A stretch of 64,000 nucleotides of DNA, from positions 1-64,000 of the forward strand of contig JAIBJM010000006.1 in the NCBI GenBank assembly GCA_020029535.1, read 5' to 3'. Below are positions 55,091 to 64,000 of the stretch, piece by piece. This DNA comes from Gammaproteobacteria bacterium (GTDB taxonomy: Bacteria > Pseudomonadota > Gammaproteobacteria > Steroidobacterales > Steroidobacteraceae). The notes below the pieces were generated by a model that made no database searches, was not told where the DNA came from, and worked only from the letters and a program-made list of their open reading frames with translations. Numbering within the stretch: the first letter of the stretch is position 1; every line of letters begins with the position of its first letter. The translations under genes were made by a program, and so were the position numbers.

Positions 55091-55546
55091 TCAGGCCTGT
55101 TCTTCGGCGATGACGCTGACGATCAGCGTAACGTCGATATCGGCATGCAAGTGCAACGCGATCGGGTGTTCGCCGACGGTGCGCAGCGGGCCGGTGGGCA
55201 GCCGCACTTCGGTGCGCGACACCGTGCGACCCAGGGCGGTCACGGCCTCGGCAATGTCGGTGGTACCCACGGAACCGAACAGCTTGCCTTCGGTGCCGGC
55301 CTTGGCGGTGATGGTGACTTTCAGATCGCGCAGCGTTTCAGCGCGCTGCTGGGCAGCGACCAGCTCTTCCGTCGCGTTGCGTTCCAGCTCGGCGCGGATG
55401 GCTTCGAACTTGGCGACATTGGCCGTTGTCGCCAGCGTGGCCTTGCCCTTGGGCAACAGGAAATTGCGGCCATAACCGCTTTTGACCTTGACGCGGTCAC
55501 CGATGTTGCCGAGGTTGGCAACCTTCTGCAGCAGAATGATATCCAT
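55091..55546 (-). CDS. rplI: Large ribosomal subunit protein bL9
   Basis: 151 residues: [36 protein letters not shown], then a helix and the C-terminal domain ([15 protein letters not shown]). Eight bases after rpsR, in the rpsF-rpsR-rplI order. No priB between rpsF and rpsR, unlike E. coli. Confidence 0.98.
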   Translation of the reverse strand: MDIILLQKVANLGNIGDRVKVKSGYGRNFLLPKGKATLATTANVAKFEAIRAELERNATEELVAAQQRAETLRDLKVTITAKAGTEGKLFGSVGTTDIAEAVTALGRTVSRTEVRLPTGPLRTVGEHPIALHLHADIDVTLIVSVIAEEQA

Positions 55547-55554
55547 CGCAAACC

Positions 55555-55779
55555 TCAGTGCTGATCGGTGTAGGGCAGCAACGCCAGGAAGCGCGCGCGC
55601 TTGATGGCAGTGGCCAGCTGACGCTGATAGTAGCTCTTGGTGCCGGTGATGCGGCTGGGCACGATCTTGCCGGTCTCGCTCACGTAACTTTTCAGTATGG
55701 CGAGATCCTTGTAGTCGATGCTGACCACATCATCGGCGGTGAAACGGCAGAACTTGCGACGTCGTACGAAACGGGACAT
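55555..55779 (-). CDS. rpsR: Small ribosomal subunit protein bS18
   Basis: 74 residues: [40 protein letters not shown], ending in [10 protein letters not shown] single Cys at the N-terminus; it binds S6 and helix 22 of 16S rRNA. Eighteen bases after rpsF. Confidence 0.98.
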   Translation of the reverse strand: MSRFVRRRKFCRFTADDVVSIDYKDLAILKSYVSETGKIVPSRITGTKSYYQRQLATAIKRARFLALLPYTDQH

Positions 55780-55797
55780 ATGTGTTTCCTCCGCTGA

Positions 55798-56184
55798 TCA
55801 GGCGCCGAGCGCCGGGCCGTCATCGTCATCCGAGTCGAAGCGCTCACGGCGACTTTCGTTCTCGTCTTCACCCTTGGCCATCGGCGAGGGTTCGGTGATG
55901 GCGCTGTCCACGTTGATCACCAGGTGACGCAGCACCGCATCGCTGAAGCGGAAGGAGCCGGTCAGTTCGGCCAGCGTCTTCTGGTCGCATTCGATGTTCA
56001 GCAACAGGTAATGGGCCTTGTGGACCTTGGCCACCGGATAGGCCAGCTGGCGCCGACCCCAGTCTTCGACACGGTGAGTCTGGCCACCGCCGGCCGAAAT
56101 CATGCCCTTGTAGCGCTCGAGCATGGCCGGAACCTGCTCGCTCTGGTCCGGATGGACCAGAAATACGATCTCATAGTGCCTCAT
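55798..56184 (-). CDS. rpsF: Small ribosomal subunit protein bS6
   Basis: 128 residues: [40 protein letters not shown]. The C-terminal tail is long and acidic ([12 protein letters not shown]), a site that RimK-like enzymes lengthen with Glu in E. coli. First gene of the rpsF-rpsR-rplI-dnaB-alr group, 132 bases after rlmB; that gap has two GC-rich hairpins. Confidence 0.98.
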   Translation of the reverse strand: MRHYEIVFLVHPDQSEQVPAMLERYKGMISAGGGQTHRVEDWGRRQLAYPVAKVHKAHYLLLNIECDQKTLAELTGSFRFSDAVLRHLVINVDSAITEPSPMAKGEDENESRRERFDSDDDDGPALGA

Positions 56185-56316
56185 GTTTTCTCCTCAAGGA
56201 TCAACAAGTTGAGCCACCCGTGCGAGGCCTGCGCGGTGTGGCAAGGAGCCCCGGCGCGAACCGGGGTTGCCCGAAAGGCGCGGCAGGATACCCGAAGCCG
56301 CGCTGACGCGGCAAGG

Positions 56317-57069
56317 CTAGATCCGTGAAATTCCGCGCTGGCGCAGCGCCTCGTACAGCAACATGCCGGTCGCCACCGAAACGTTCAGGCTTTCGACGGC
56401 ACCGAGGCTGGGCAGGCTCACCAGCCAGTCGCAATGACGGCGCGTCAGCGCGCGCAGGCCGGCGCCCTCCGCCCCCATCACCAGACAGCGCGGACCCTTG
56501 AGGTCTGCCGCACTTGCCACCAGTTCTGCCGCACTGTCAGCGCCGACGATCCACAGCCCGGCGTCCTTGAGCAGGCCCAGCGTACGGGCTAGATTCGTCA
56601 CCGTGACCACCGGCGTGGTCTCGGCAGCGCCAGCCGCCACCTTGCGGACGGTGGCGTTCAACGTCGCCGCACGATCGCGCGGTACCACCACGGCCAGCAC
56701 ACCACAGGCATCGGCGGTACGCAGACAGGCTCCCAGATTGTGCGGGTCCTGCACGCCATCCAGCGCCAGCACCAACGGCTCGCTGCCCGCCTCTGCCGTT
56801 CCCAGCGCCGACAGCAGATCGTCCTCCCGCCAGGGCTTCAGCGGCTCGATATCGGCCACCACGCCCTGGTGCACGGCCTCACCCACCCAGCCCTGCAGTC
56901 GCTGCGCTTCGACCCGCTCGATAACGATGCGCCGGGATTCTGCCAGCGCCTCGAGTTCAGCGGCGCGCGCATCGTGGCGTCCGTGTTGCAGCCAGAGCCG
57001 CTGTACGCGCTGCGGCGAACGCAGCAGCACGGCGCGCACCGCATGCAGCCCATAGATCTTCTCAGCCAT
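56317..57069 (-). CDS. rlmB: 23S rRNA (guanosine-2'-O-)-methyltransferase RlmB
   Basis: 250 residues. SpoU-type SPOUT enzyme with an N-terminal L30e-like substrate domain (IYGLHAVRAVLLRSPQRVQ), ALDGVQDPHNLGACLRTADA, LVMGAEGAGLRALTR and SLNVSVATGMLLYEA. It methylates G2251 of 23S rRNA. Overlaps rnr by 8 bases, as in enterobacteria. Confidence 0.97.
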   Translation of the reverse strand: MAEKIYGLHAVRAVLLRSPQRVQRLWLQHGRHDARAAELEALAESRRIVIERVEAQRLQGWVGEAVHQGVVADIEPLKPWREDDLLSALGTAEAGSEPLVLALDGVQDPHNLGACLRTADACGVLAVVVPRDRAATLNATVRKVAAGAAETTPVVTVTNLARTLGLLKDAGLWIVGADSAAELVASAADLKGPRCLVMGAEGAGLRALTRRHCDWLVSLPSLGAVESLNVSVATGMLLYEALRQRGISRI

Positions 57070-59077
57070 CGGCGGGTTCCAGATCCACCATGCCTTCCAC
57101 CGGCCGCACGGCAGTGACAGTCACCGGCAGCTTCTGGCCCGGCGCCAGCTCGCGCCCGGTGCGGCGGCTCAGCCAACGGCCGCCATCGCGCGCCAGTTGG
57201 AAGTCGTCGGCGCCGAACGATGACATGTGCAGCAGGCCGTCCACCGCCACCTCCAGCAGCTGCACGAAGCAACCGAATTCGGTAACGGTGGTGATCAGGC
57301 CCTCGAAGCGCTGGCCAATGCGATCGCGCAGGTAGACGCACTTGAGGAAGGTATCGACGTAGCGATCGGCCTCGTCGGCGCGCTTCTCCAGCCGCGACAG
57401 GTCGGCGCCCACTTCGTCCAGCGTTCCCGGCTCCGGCAGTGTCGAGGCTGGCTGCAGATCCAGCATCACGCGCAATGCGCGATGGATCAGCAGGTCTGGA
57501 TAGCGGCGGATCGGCGAAGTGAAGTGCGCATAGTCGCGCAGCGCCAGGCCGAAGTGACCGATGTTCTCCGGCTGGTACAGCGCCTGCGCCAGCGAACGCA
57601 CTACCAGTGATTCGACGAAGGGCCGCAGTTCGCCGTCGCGGATGCGCGGCGCAATCGCCGCCAGATCGCGCGTCTGCACGTCCTCGCGCGCCGGCAGCGT
57701 CAACTCGATGTTCAGCACGCGCAGGGTGGTGCGCAACGTTTCAAGCTTGCGTTCCTCGGGCGGCGCATGCACGCGGAACAGCGCCGGAATGCGCGCCTTG
57801 CGCAGTTGCTCGGCCACCGCCACATTGGCCAGCACCATGCATTCCTCGATCAGTTTGTGCGCATCGTTACGGCTGGCGAAGCGGATGGCATGCACCTGCT
57901 CGCCCTCGCGCAGTTCGAAACCCGCCTCAGGGGCGTCGAAATCCAGCGCGCCTCGTTTGGCGCGCGCCTTCTGCAATACACGGTACACCTCGACCAGCGG
58001 CTCGAGCTTCTCCACCAGTGCACCCAGCGCATTGCGTTCAGCGACCTTGCGCTCGAACAGCGCCGCATGCGCCTGGCCGTAGGTCAGGCGCGCTGCCGAG
58101 CGCATCACCGCCGGATAACAGCGGGTCTCGCGCAGCAGGCCGCGGCGGCTGATCTGCATGTCGGCGACCATGCACAGCCGGTCCACCTGCGGCTGCAGGG
58201 AGCAGAGCTGGTCGGAGAGCGCATGCGGCAGCATGGGCAGCACGCGATCCGGGAAGTACACCGACGTGCCACGCACCCGTGCCTCGATATCCAGCGCACT
58301 GCCGGGCCGCACGTAGTGACTGACATCGGCGATGGCCACCACCAGCCGGAAGCCATCTTCCAGCTGTTCGGCATAGACGGCATCGTCAAAATCGCGCGCA
58401 TCCTCCCCGTCGATGGTGACCAGCGGCAGTGCGCGCAGATCCACACGCCGCGCCACTTCGGCGGGGTCCACGGCATCGCCCCACTTTGCCGCCTCGCGCA
58501 ATGCCTCGGCGGAGAAATCCTGCGGCAGGCCGAAGCGGGCAATGGCCGCGGCGGTGGCCATCTGCACCGGGCGGTCCGGATCCAGCCGCTGCTGCAGCCG
58601 GGCCACGCCGGGTTCGTTCTCGCGCGGATAGCTGATGATGGCGGCGACGATCCAGTCGCCGTGATTCAGCTCGGCGCCGTCTTCCATCCGGCATAGCAGA
58701 TTGAGGCGCCGGTCGGCCGCCCGCACCTGCCATTGCCGGCCGCTACGCTCGACGATGCCCAGGAAGGCCTGGATGCTGCGTTCGACGATCTGCAGCACCT
58801 GGCCGCTGTAGCGCTGCCGCGCATCCTTCGTCACCGCAATGCGCACCCGGTCGCCGTGCACCAGCCCGGCCATTTCCGGTGGCGGCAGGAAGACGTTGTC
58901 CTCCATGCCCTCCACGCGCACGAAGCCGAAGCCGGCGCGGTTGGCGATGACAGTCCCGACGGCTTCGACGGACGAGCGGTTTTCGCGTCCGGCATTGCCC
59001 TGGGTCCGGGAAGCACCCTGTATCTTGCGGCGCGCCGGATGGCGACCGCGTCCACTGCTTTTATCTTGACGAGTCAA
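57062..59077 (-). CDS. rnr: Ribonuclease R
   Basis: 671 residues, shorter than E. coli RNase R (~813) because the N-terminal HTH region and the long basic C-terminal tail are missing. Cold-shock domains at the N-terminus (GTVIANRAGFGFVRVEGMED), the RNB catalytic domain (TIDGEDARDFDDAVYAEQ with the Asp cluster, HFTSPIRRYPDLLIHRAL) and an S1 domain near the end (FEGLITTVTEFGCFVQLLE). It degrades structured RNA 3' to 5'. The start is TTG at 59077 with GGAG upstream; no ATG lies nearby. Overlaps rlmB by 8 bases and is divergent from tRNA-Leu. Confidence 0.96.
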   Translation of the reverse strand: MTRQDKSSGRGRHPARRKIQGASRTQGNAGRENRSSVEAVGTVIANRAGFGFVRVEGMEDNVFLPPPEMAGLVHGDRVRIAVTKDARQRYSGQVLQIVERSIQAFLGIVERSGRQWQVRAADRRLNLLCRMEDGAELNHGDWIVAAIISYPRENEPGVARLQQRLDPDRPVQMATAAAIARFGLPQDFSAEALREAAKWGDAVDPAEVARRVDLRALPLVTIDGEDARDFDDAVYAEQLEDGFRLVVAIADVSHYVRPGSALDIEARVRGTSVYFPDRVLPMLPHALSDQLCSLQPQVDRLCMVADMQISRRGLLRETRCYPAVMRSAARLTYGQAHAALFERKVAERNALGALVEKLEPLVEVYRVLQKARAKRGALDFDAPEAGFELREGEQVHAIRFASRNDAHKLIEECMVLANVAVAEQLRKARIPALFRVHAPPEERKLETLRTTLRVLNIELTLPAREDVQTRDLAAIAPRIRDGELRPFVESLVVRSLAQALYQPENIGHFGLALRDYAHFTSPIRRYPDLLIHRALRVMLDLQPASTLPEPGTLDEVGADLSRLEKRADEADRYVDTFLKCVYLRDRIGQRFEGLITTVTEFGCFVQLLEVAVDGLLHMSSFGADDFQLARDGGRWLSRRTGRELAPGQKLPVTVTAVRPVEGMVDLEPADG

Positions 59078-59106
59078 TTGACAGCTCCGTACCCCTTACG
59101 TAAATT
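59078..59106 (+). promoter_or_regulatory. Sigma-70 promoter for tRNA-Leu
   Basis: TTGACA (59078-59083), a 17-base spacer and TAAATT (59101-59106), 15 bases before the mature tRNA. A near-consensus match; its -35 abuts the divergent rnr start codon. Confidence 0.7.
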
Positions 59107-59120
59107 GCGCCGCCCACCGT

Positions 59121-59205
<85 letters not shown>

Positions 59206-59240
59206 ACGCATCATGTAGCTCCTTGTTACTGATGGAGAAA

Positions 59241-59273
59241 GCGGCTCGCAAGCCATGCTTGCGGCATAGCCGC
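59241..59273. terminator. Hairpin between tRNA-Leu and nhaA
   Basis: GCGGCT-CGCAAG-ccatg-CTTGCG-gcat-AGCCGC: two stacked 6-bp stems. It lies between the convergent tRNA-Leu and nhaA genes. No T-run; probably a two-way 3' end. Confidence 0.5.
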
Positions 59274-59300
59274 CGCCGCAATCGGCGCGGCAGTATCGCA

Positions 59301-60464
59301 CTACCGCCGCGCCCGCCGGGCGCGGATCAGCCCGAACAACACACCTGCGACGCCGGCCAGCGCCGACCCCAGTAGCACGCCGGTCTTGGCCGCCGCCAGC
59401 AGCCACTGGTCAGCGAAGGCCAGATTGGCGATGAAGATGGACATGGTGAAGCCAATGCCACCCAGCAGGCCGATCAGCAGCACGCTGCTCCATGACACGC
59501 CAGGCGGCAAGCGGCACCAGCCCAGTTGCACCACCAGCCAACTGACGACGAAGATGCCCAGCGGCTTGCCAAGGAACAATCCCAGCGTCGTGCCCAGCGT
59601 GACTGCACTCGCGTCGACGCCTGCCACGCCGCCACCCAGACTGACGCCGGCATTGGCCAGCGCGAACAGCGGCATCACACCGAAGGTTACCCAGGGATGC
59701 AGCGCCATCTGCACGCGCAGCGACGGCGGCGCGACATCGGCGCTCTGACCCCGCATCGCGCGTACCGGCGCCATCATGCCCAGCGCCACACCCGCCAGCG
59801 CCGGATGCACGCCGGTCTGCAGAAAGCCATACCACAGCACCGCACCGGGCAGCACATAGGCCCAGGCCGTGCCAATGCCCATCCCTTGCAGCGCCAGCAC
59901 CATCAGCACACCGGAGGCGCCGATCAACACGCCGCTGGAATCGAACCCGCCGGTGTAGAACAGGGCGATGATCAGCACGGCCGCGATATCGTCGATGATG
60001 GCCAGCGCCAGCAGCAATATGCGCACATTGGCTGGAATCGAACGACCGAGCAGCGCCAGTACGCCCAACGCGAAGGCAATATCGGTGGCCGTGGGCACGG
60101 CCCAGCCATGATTGAGCGGCGCCGCGGGATTGCAGGCCAGGTACAGCAACGCAGGCAGCGTCACCCCTCCGGCGGCAGCGGCCAGCGGCAACGTGGCCAG
60201 CTGCAGCGTGGACAGCGCGCCATCGTGAATCTCGCGGCGAATCTCCATGCCGACCACGACAAAGAACACCGTCATCAACCCATCGTTGATCCAGAAGTGC
60301 AGCGGCCGCGAGGCAAGCGACACATGCCAGAGTTGATCGTAGCTGGCCGCCAGCGGCGAGTTGGCCCAGATCAGCGCGGCGGCGGCCACCAGCAGCAGCA
60401 GCAAACCGCCGGCCGCTTCATTGTGCAGCAGACCTGAGACGGCGCCGCGTATCCCTGTCTTCAT
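59301..60464 (-). CDS. nhaA: Na+/H+ antiporter NhaA
   Basis: 387 residues, full length, 12-helix antiporter. The ion-binding Asp pair lies in [20 protein letters not shown]; further motifs are [34 protein letters not shown] and [12 protein letters not shown]. It exports Na+ in exchange for protons at alkaline pH or high salt. A 3' fragment of a second nhaA lies at 1719-2372 beside a mobile-element end. Confidence 0.97.
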   Translation of the reverse strand: MKTGIRGAVSGLLHNEAAGGLLLLLVAAAALIWANSPLAASYDQLWHVSLASRPLHFWINDGLMTVFFVVVGMEIRREIHDGALSTLQLATLPLAAAAGGVTLPALLYLACNPAAPLNHGWAVPTATDIAFALGVLALLGRSIPANVRILLLALAIIDDIAAVLIIALFYTGGFDSSGVLIGASGVLMVLALQGMGIGTAWAYVLPGAVLWYGFLQTGVHPALAGVALGMMAPVRAMRGQSADVAPPSLRVQMALHPWVTFGVMPLFALANAGVSLGGGVAGVDASAVTLGTTLGLFLGKPLGIFVVSWLVVQLGWCRLPPGVSWSSVLLIGLLGGIGFTMSIFIANLAFADQWLLAAAKTGVLLGSALAGVAGVLFGLIRARRARR

Positions 60465-60501
60465 CGCGCGACTCTACCGCAGAGACGGCCTTGCGCGCGT
60501 G

Positions 60502-62839
60502 CTACTGCATGAAGCCGCCGGTCACCTCTTCCTGGCTCAGCAGGCGGATCGGCACCGCCGAAGCCTGCCAGATGTCGCGGCAATACTCGCGGATGGTCCG
60601 GTCGGAAGAGAACAGTCCCGAGCGCGCCGAATTCAGCACCGACTTGCGTACCCACTGATTGCTGTCCGCATACTGCGCGCCGACTTCCTGCTGGCAGGCG
60701 CTGTACGAGCGGAAGTCGCGCAGCACCAGGTATGGGTCGTGATGCAGCAGGTTGTTCAGCAGCGGGCGGAACAGCTCGGTATCGCCGCGTGAGAAGAAGC
60801 CGTTGCGGATCAGATCGATGACGTCACGGAGTTCGTCATCGGATTCACAGCAATCCAGCGGCCGGTAACCGCTTTGCCACAGCGCCGCCGCCTGGTCGGT
60901 GTCGAGTCCGAACAGGAAGAAGTTGTCGGCACCCACCTGCTGGCGGATTTCGACGTTGGCGCCATCCAGTGTGCCGATGGTCAGGGCGCCATTCATCGTG
61001 AATTTCATGTTGCCGGTGCCCGAAGCTTCCTTGCCGGCGGTCGAGATCTGCTCGGACAGGTCGGCCGCCGGATAGACGCGCTGACCGTTGCGGACATTGA
61101 AGTTCGGCAGGTACACCACCTTGAGCTGGTTGCGGATGGTGCTGTCGCGGTTGATGACGTCGCCCACCGAGTTGATCAGCTTGATGATCAGCTTGGCCAG
61201 CCAGTAACCGGGCGCTGCCTTGCCGCCAAAGATGAAGGTGCGCGGCGTCATCGCCAGGTTCGGCGATGACTTCAGCCGGTGATACAGCGCTATCACATGC
61301 AGGATGTTCAGATGCTGGCGCTTGTATTCGTGGATGCGCTTGACCTGCACATCGAACAGCGAGTCGGGGTCGATCAGCAGGCCGGTGCTGGCCTGTGCCA
61401 GCGTGGCGAAGTCCTGCTTGTTGGCACGCTTGATGTCGGCCCATTGCTGGCGGAAGCCGGCATCCCCGGCCAGCGGCTCCAGGCGATGCAGCTGGTCCAG
61501 ATCCTGGATCCAGTCCGCACCGATGGCCGCCGTGATCAGCTGTGTCAGGCGCGGATTGGCCAGCACCATCCAGCGGCGCGGCGTCACGCCATTGGTCTTG
61601 TTCTGGAAACGCCCGGGCCACAACGCATGGAAGTCATGCAGCACATCCTGCTTCAGCAGTTCGGAATGCAGATCGGCGACGCCATTGATGGCGTGACTCC
61701 CTACGCAGGCCAGATGCGCCATGCGCACATAGCGCTCGCCTCGTTCGTCGATCAGCGACAGCCTACTGATGCGCTCTTCATCGCCGAAGAAGTGGATACG
61801 CACCTGGTCAAGGAAACGCGCATTGATCTCGTAGATGATTTCCAGATGGCGCGGCAGCACGCGCGCGAACAGCGCCAGCGGCCAGCACTCCAGCGCCTCC
61901 GGCAACAGGGTGTGATTGGTGTAGGCGAAGGTTCGGGTGGTAATTGACCAGGCCTGGTCCCAGGGCAGCACGTACTCATCGATCAGCAGCCGCATCAGCT
62001 CGGCCACGGCTATGGCCGGATGTGTGTCATTGAGCTGCACGGCGAATTTCTCGTGGAAACACTCCACGGACAGACCCTGCACGCGCAGTATGCGCAGCAT
62101 GTCCTGCAGAGAACAGGATACGAAGAAGTATTGCTGCTCCAACCGCAGCTCCTTGCCCTGCAGCTGTTCGTCGTTCGGATACAGCACCTTGCTGAGATTC
62201 TCCGGGCACACCCACCACCACCTTGTGCGGCACCCAGCGCACGCGCAACCGCTCCGCTTCATCGCGATACTGCTCGGTGTAGCCGCGCAGCTTCACCTCC
62301 ACCGCCCACTCGGGCCGGACGATCTCCCAGGGGTTGCCGAAGCGCAGCCAGTTGTCGGTCTTTTCCACCTGCCAGCCGTCGATGATTTCCTGATGGAAAA
62401 TACCGAACTCGTAGCGGATGCCGTAGCCCACCGACGGCACTTCCAGCGTCGCCAGCGAATCGATGAAGCAGGCCGCCAGGCGGCCGAGGCCGCCATTGCC
62501 GAGGCCCGGCTCCTGTTCCAGCTGCAGCAGCTCATCGAAGTCCAGTCCCAGCTCGGCAATGGCCTCTCGCACCAGATCCTGCATGCCGAGATTGACCAGG
62601 TTGTTGCCCAGGTGCGGGCCCATCAGGAACTCGGCCGACAGATAGGCCACGGTGCGCGAGCCCTGCCGGGTATAGGCCGCTGCCGTACTGATCCAGCGCT
62701 GCAGCATGTGATCGCGCACCGCGTAGGCCAGTGCATGGTAGTAGTCCATGCGGGTGGCCAGCGCCGGAAACTTGCCCTGTATGTACAGCAGGTTGTGCAG
62801 GAAGGCCTGCTTGAACTGATCCTTGCTGGTGGGCGTCAT
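60502..62839 (-). pseudogene. glgP: Glycogen/alpha-glucan phosphorylase, disrupted by internal deletion and frameshift
   Basis: The N-terminal part starts at the ATG at 62839 and reads well to [12 protein letters not shown] (LSAEFLMGPHLGNNL, LEQEPGLGNGGLGRLAACF). The frame then changes at about 62203-62206 and continues as [40 protein letters not shown], the C-terminal PLP region ([20 protein letters not shown]) and IREYCRDIW. The family segment that should lie between (roughly 50 residues with the YDTPxxGY...LRLW stretch) is missing. Total length fits ~830 residues minus that piece. Either the gene is dead or the two parts are made separately; an assembly fault is the alternative. Confidence 0.85.
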
Positions 62840-63457
62840 GGCTTCACGTGGACTGGCGATTGATGGCCAGCAGCAGTGCAATATTCATGCACGGTCCAGC
62901 CGCCGCCGCGTGGCATGTTTCGCACCATTGCAGTCCGCTGCGCGTCAGTGGCGCGCCGTCATGAGGCAGTGACCAGGCCGTCATGCTGTCGGCGCCCGGC
63001 ACCTGCGGGTTGTCGGCAGACGCGGAATTTTCTGTCGGAGCAGAACCTGAACAACATGCCGGAATGAACGCTGGGAACACAGCGCCCTCAACCGGTTGAT
63101 GAAAATTCATTTCAGGTTATGGAAAAAAAAGCCGGACCGGGAGGCAGACAGCACTGGATCGCGACAGTCGCCATTCCACGCAGTGTCGATCCGGTCAGCG
63201 GCGGTGATGTGTCCGGCGGCGAAGCGTGTGGCCAGCGTGCGCTTCCTGTCGCGCGGATCGCCTCCACCGCTGCCCCTTGAAAACTGCAATCGTCCGTTGC
63301 AATGCCGCTGCCGCTACCAGCACTTTGCCGATCGTCGCGAAGGCCCCCGCCGCGCCACCGATTCGGGCATCCACCCAACCATTACGCTGCCTACGAGCGA
63401 GCGCCGGCGGGGACCGGGTCGGCGCCATGATGACTATTGATTGAATCTGCAGGCCGC
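62840..63457. other. Non-coding stretch between glgP and the DUF6580 gene
   Basis: About 620 bases without a convincing gene. Short frames occur on both strands (for example 62844-63110 on the minus strand, 88 codons, with CETCH), but none has a recognisable family or coding pattern. The notable element is the structured region ending in eight T on the minus strand (63123-63217). Confidence 0.5.
63123..63217 (-). terminator. Structured region ending in T8, terminator or attenuator-like
   Basis: On the minus strand GTCCGGC (63131-63137) directly precedes eight T (63123-63130). It can pair with GCCGGAC (63211-63217). The overlapping CCGGTC (63135-63140) can instead pair with GACCGG (63191-63196). 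These two folds exclude each other. It may end the leftward DUF6580 transcript or control read-through toward glgP. Confidence 0.35.
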
Positions 63458-63991
63458 TCAGGCCGGCGTCGGTCGGGGTTCGCGCAGCGCGTTGAAGCGG
63501 CCTTCCAGCAACCGGAACCCGCCAAACAGCAATGCGGTATAGATCAGGTCACCGAGCAACGCATTGCGGAAGAACGGCAGCGCATTGATATAGCAAGCCA
63601 TCAGGCCATCAAGCGTCTTCGGATATGGCATTTCAGTGCCCAGCAGCCAAGCGCCGAAATTGGTCAGCACGAAGAACATCACTGAGCTGAGCAATGTCGC
63701 AGCGAAGATCCGGCCGGCCGTGCGCTGCTTCTGCAGGCCGAGACCGATGCACACGACCAGCACGAAGCCCAGATAGGGAATCTCCATGTGCGGATAGAAA
63801 CCCAGCAGCAGATCGCTGAGCAGCAAGGCCAGCAGCGGCGCGGCAAAGGCCCAGCGCCGGTCTGCGAAGTACGCGCCGCCGAACAACGCCATGGCCGTCA
63901 TTGCTGTCAGATTCGGCGGATGCGGCAACATGCGGGTGGCCGCAGCGAACAGGACGAAAACCATCAGTGCCAGCAGGCGCGGATTGATCAT
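63458..63991 (-). CDS. DUF6580-family membrane protein
   Basis: 177 residues, five or so membrane helices (LLALMVFVLFAAATRML, AMALFGGAYFADRRWAFAAP, ALLLSDLLLGFYPHMEIPY, FAATLLSSVMFFVLTNFG, ALLGDLIYTALLFGGFRL). It resembles the DUF6580 putative transport family, which has the general form of an S-component of ECF vitamin transporters; GALLLSDLLLGFYPHM is the most typical stretch. Substrate not known from this sequence; some relatives occur near vitamin B12 uptake genes. The ATG is at 63991, so upstream context is outside the window. Confidence 0.75.
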   Translation of the reverse strand: MINPRLLALMVFVLFAAATRMLPHPPNLTAMTAMALFGGAYFADRRWAFAAPLLALLLSDLLLGFYPHMEIPYLGFVLVVCIGLGLQKQRTAGRIFAATLLSSVMFFVLTNFGAWLLGTEMPYPKTLDGLMACYINALPFFRNALLGDLIYTALLFGGFRLLEGRFNALREPRPTPA

Positions 63992-64000
63992 GGGGCTCCG

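Noticed and set aside
56213-56242. Hairpin in the rpsF leader as an S6:S18 autoregulatory motif
   Set aside because: The stem GCCAC/GTGGC with CCG/CGG is real, but the CCG appears base-paired rather than bulged as the known motif needs, so it is not called.
62844-63110. 88-codon minus-strand frame upstream of glgP with a CETCH motif
   Set aside because: No family match, no good ribosome-binding site and no coding pattern; a single Cys-rich tetrad in GC-rich DNA is weak.
62880-63455. Cobalamin riboswitch near the DUF6580 gene
   Set aside because: The conserved B12-box bases were not found on either strand, and the region lies downstream of that gene, not upstream.

Overview
The window is high-GC, gene-dense bacterial chromosome. 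Its housekeeping blocks are gammaproteobacterial: dnaX-ybaB-recR beside the SRP RNA and a tRNA-Ser; rnr-rlmB-rpsF-rpsR-rplI-dnaB-alr; ffh-rpsP-rimM-trmD-rplS; mlaFEDCB; and a SUF operon led by a Rrf2 regulator of the kind known from Xanthomonas relatives. Sphingomonad-style TonB receptor and DUF6152-type secreted genes suggest a Xanthomonadales/Steroidobacterales/Nevskiales-like lineage. This placement is inferred from gene content only.

Layout. 1-641 is the 3' part of rsgA. 642-11100 is the accessory part: gene fragments (AbiEii-like nucleotidyltransferase, DUF6152, 3' half of an nhaA), then an intact block of FecI-type sigma factor, FecR-type regulator, STN-bearing TonB receptor and Tat-exported amidohydrolase. 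This block lies between two direct copies of a ~222 bp repeat whose outer end resembles the oriIS of IS91/ISCR rolling-circle elements. The right copy adjoins a frameshifted IS91-family transposase remnant and an orphan FkbH-like gene. 11247-19974 is core (recR, ybaB, dnaX, SRP RNA, tRNA-Ser, BamC-like lipoprotein, dapA, gcvR, bcp, phoH, a BepA-like protease, mlaA). 20008-22505 holds two divergent DEAD-box helicases. 22508-30349 is a leftward tripartite RND efflux operon followed by three secreted proteins of unknown function, with a divergent TetR gene and a palindromic operator candidate. 31142-31558 is an LtrA remnant. 32308-35313 is mlaFEDCB. 35419-42836 is a tightly overlapping suf operon ending in a SixA-like phosphatase and a YgiD-like dioxygenase. 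42829-48085 carries sppA and the rpsP/ffh group. 48167-59077 carries a CorC-type protein, radA, a PP2C/FHA pair, alr, dnaB, the rpsF group, rlmB and rnr. 59121-63991 has tRNA-Leu, intact nhaA, a broken glycogen phosphorylase and a DUF6580 membrane protein.

How it works together. The mla genes and mlaA form the outer-membrane lipid asymmetry pathway. The suf genes form one Fe-S assembly unit, probably fed back through the Rrf2 regulator and an IscR-like box. The 2449-8258 block reads as a self-contained sense, import and process locus: sigma/anti-sigma pair, signalling receptor and exported hydrolase-like protein. Its repeat borders suggest IS91-type mobilisation. This is the most unusual part of the window. 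All functions are inferred from sequence motifs read by eye; no database search was run.
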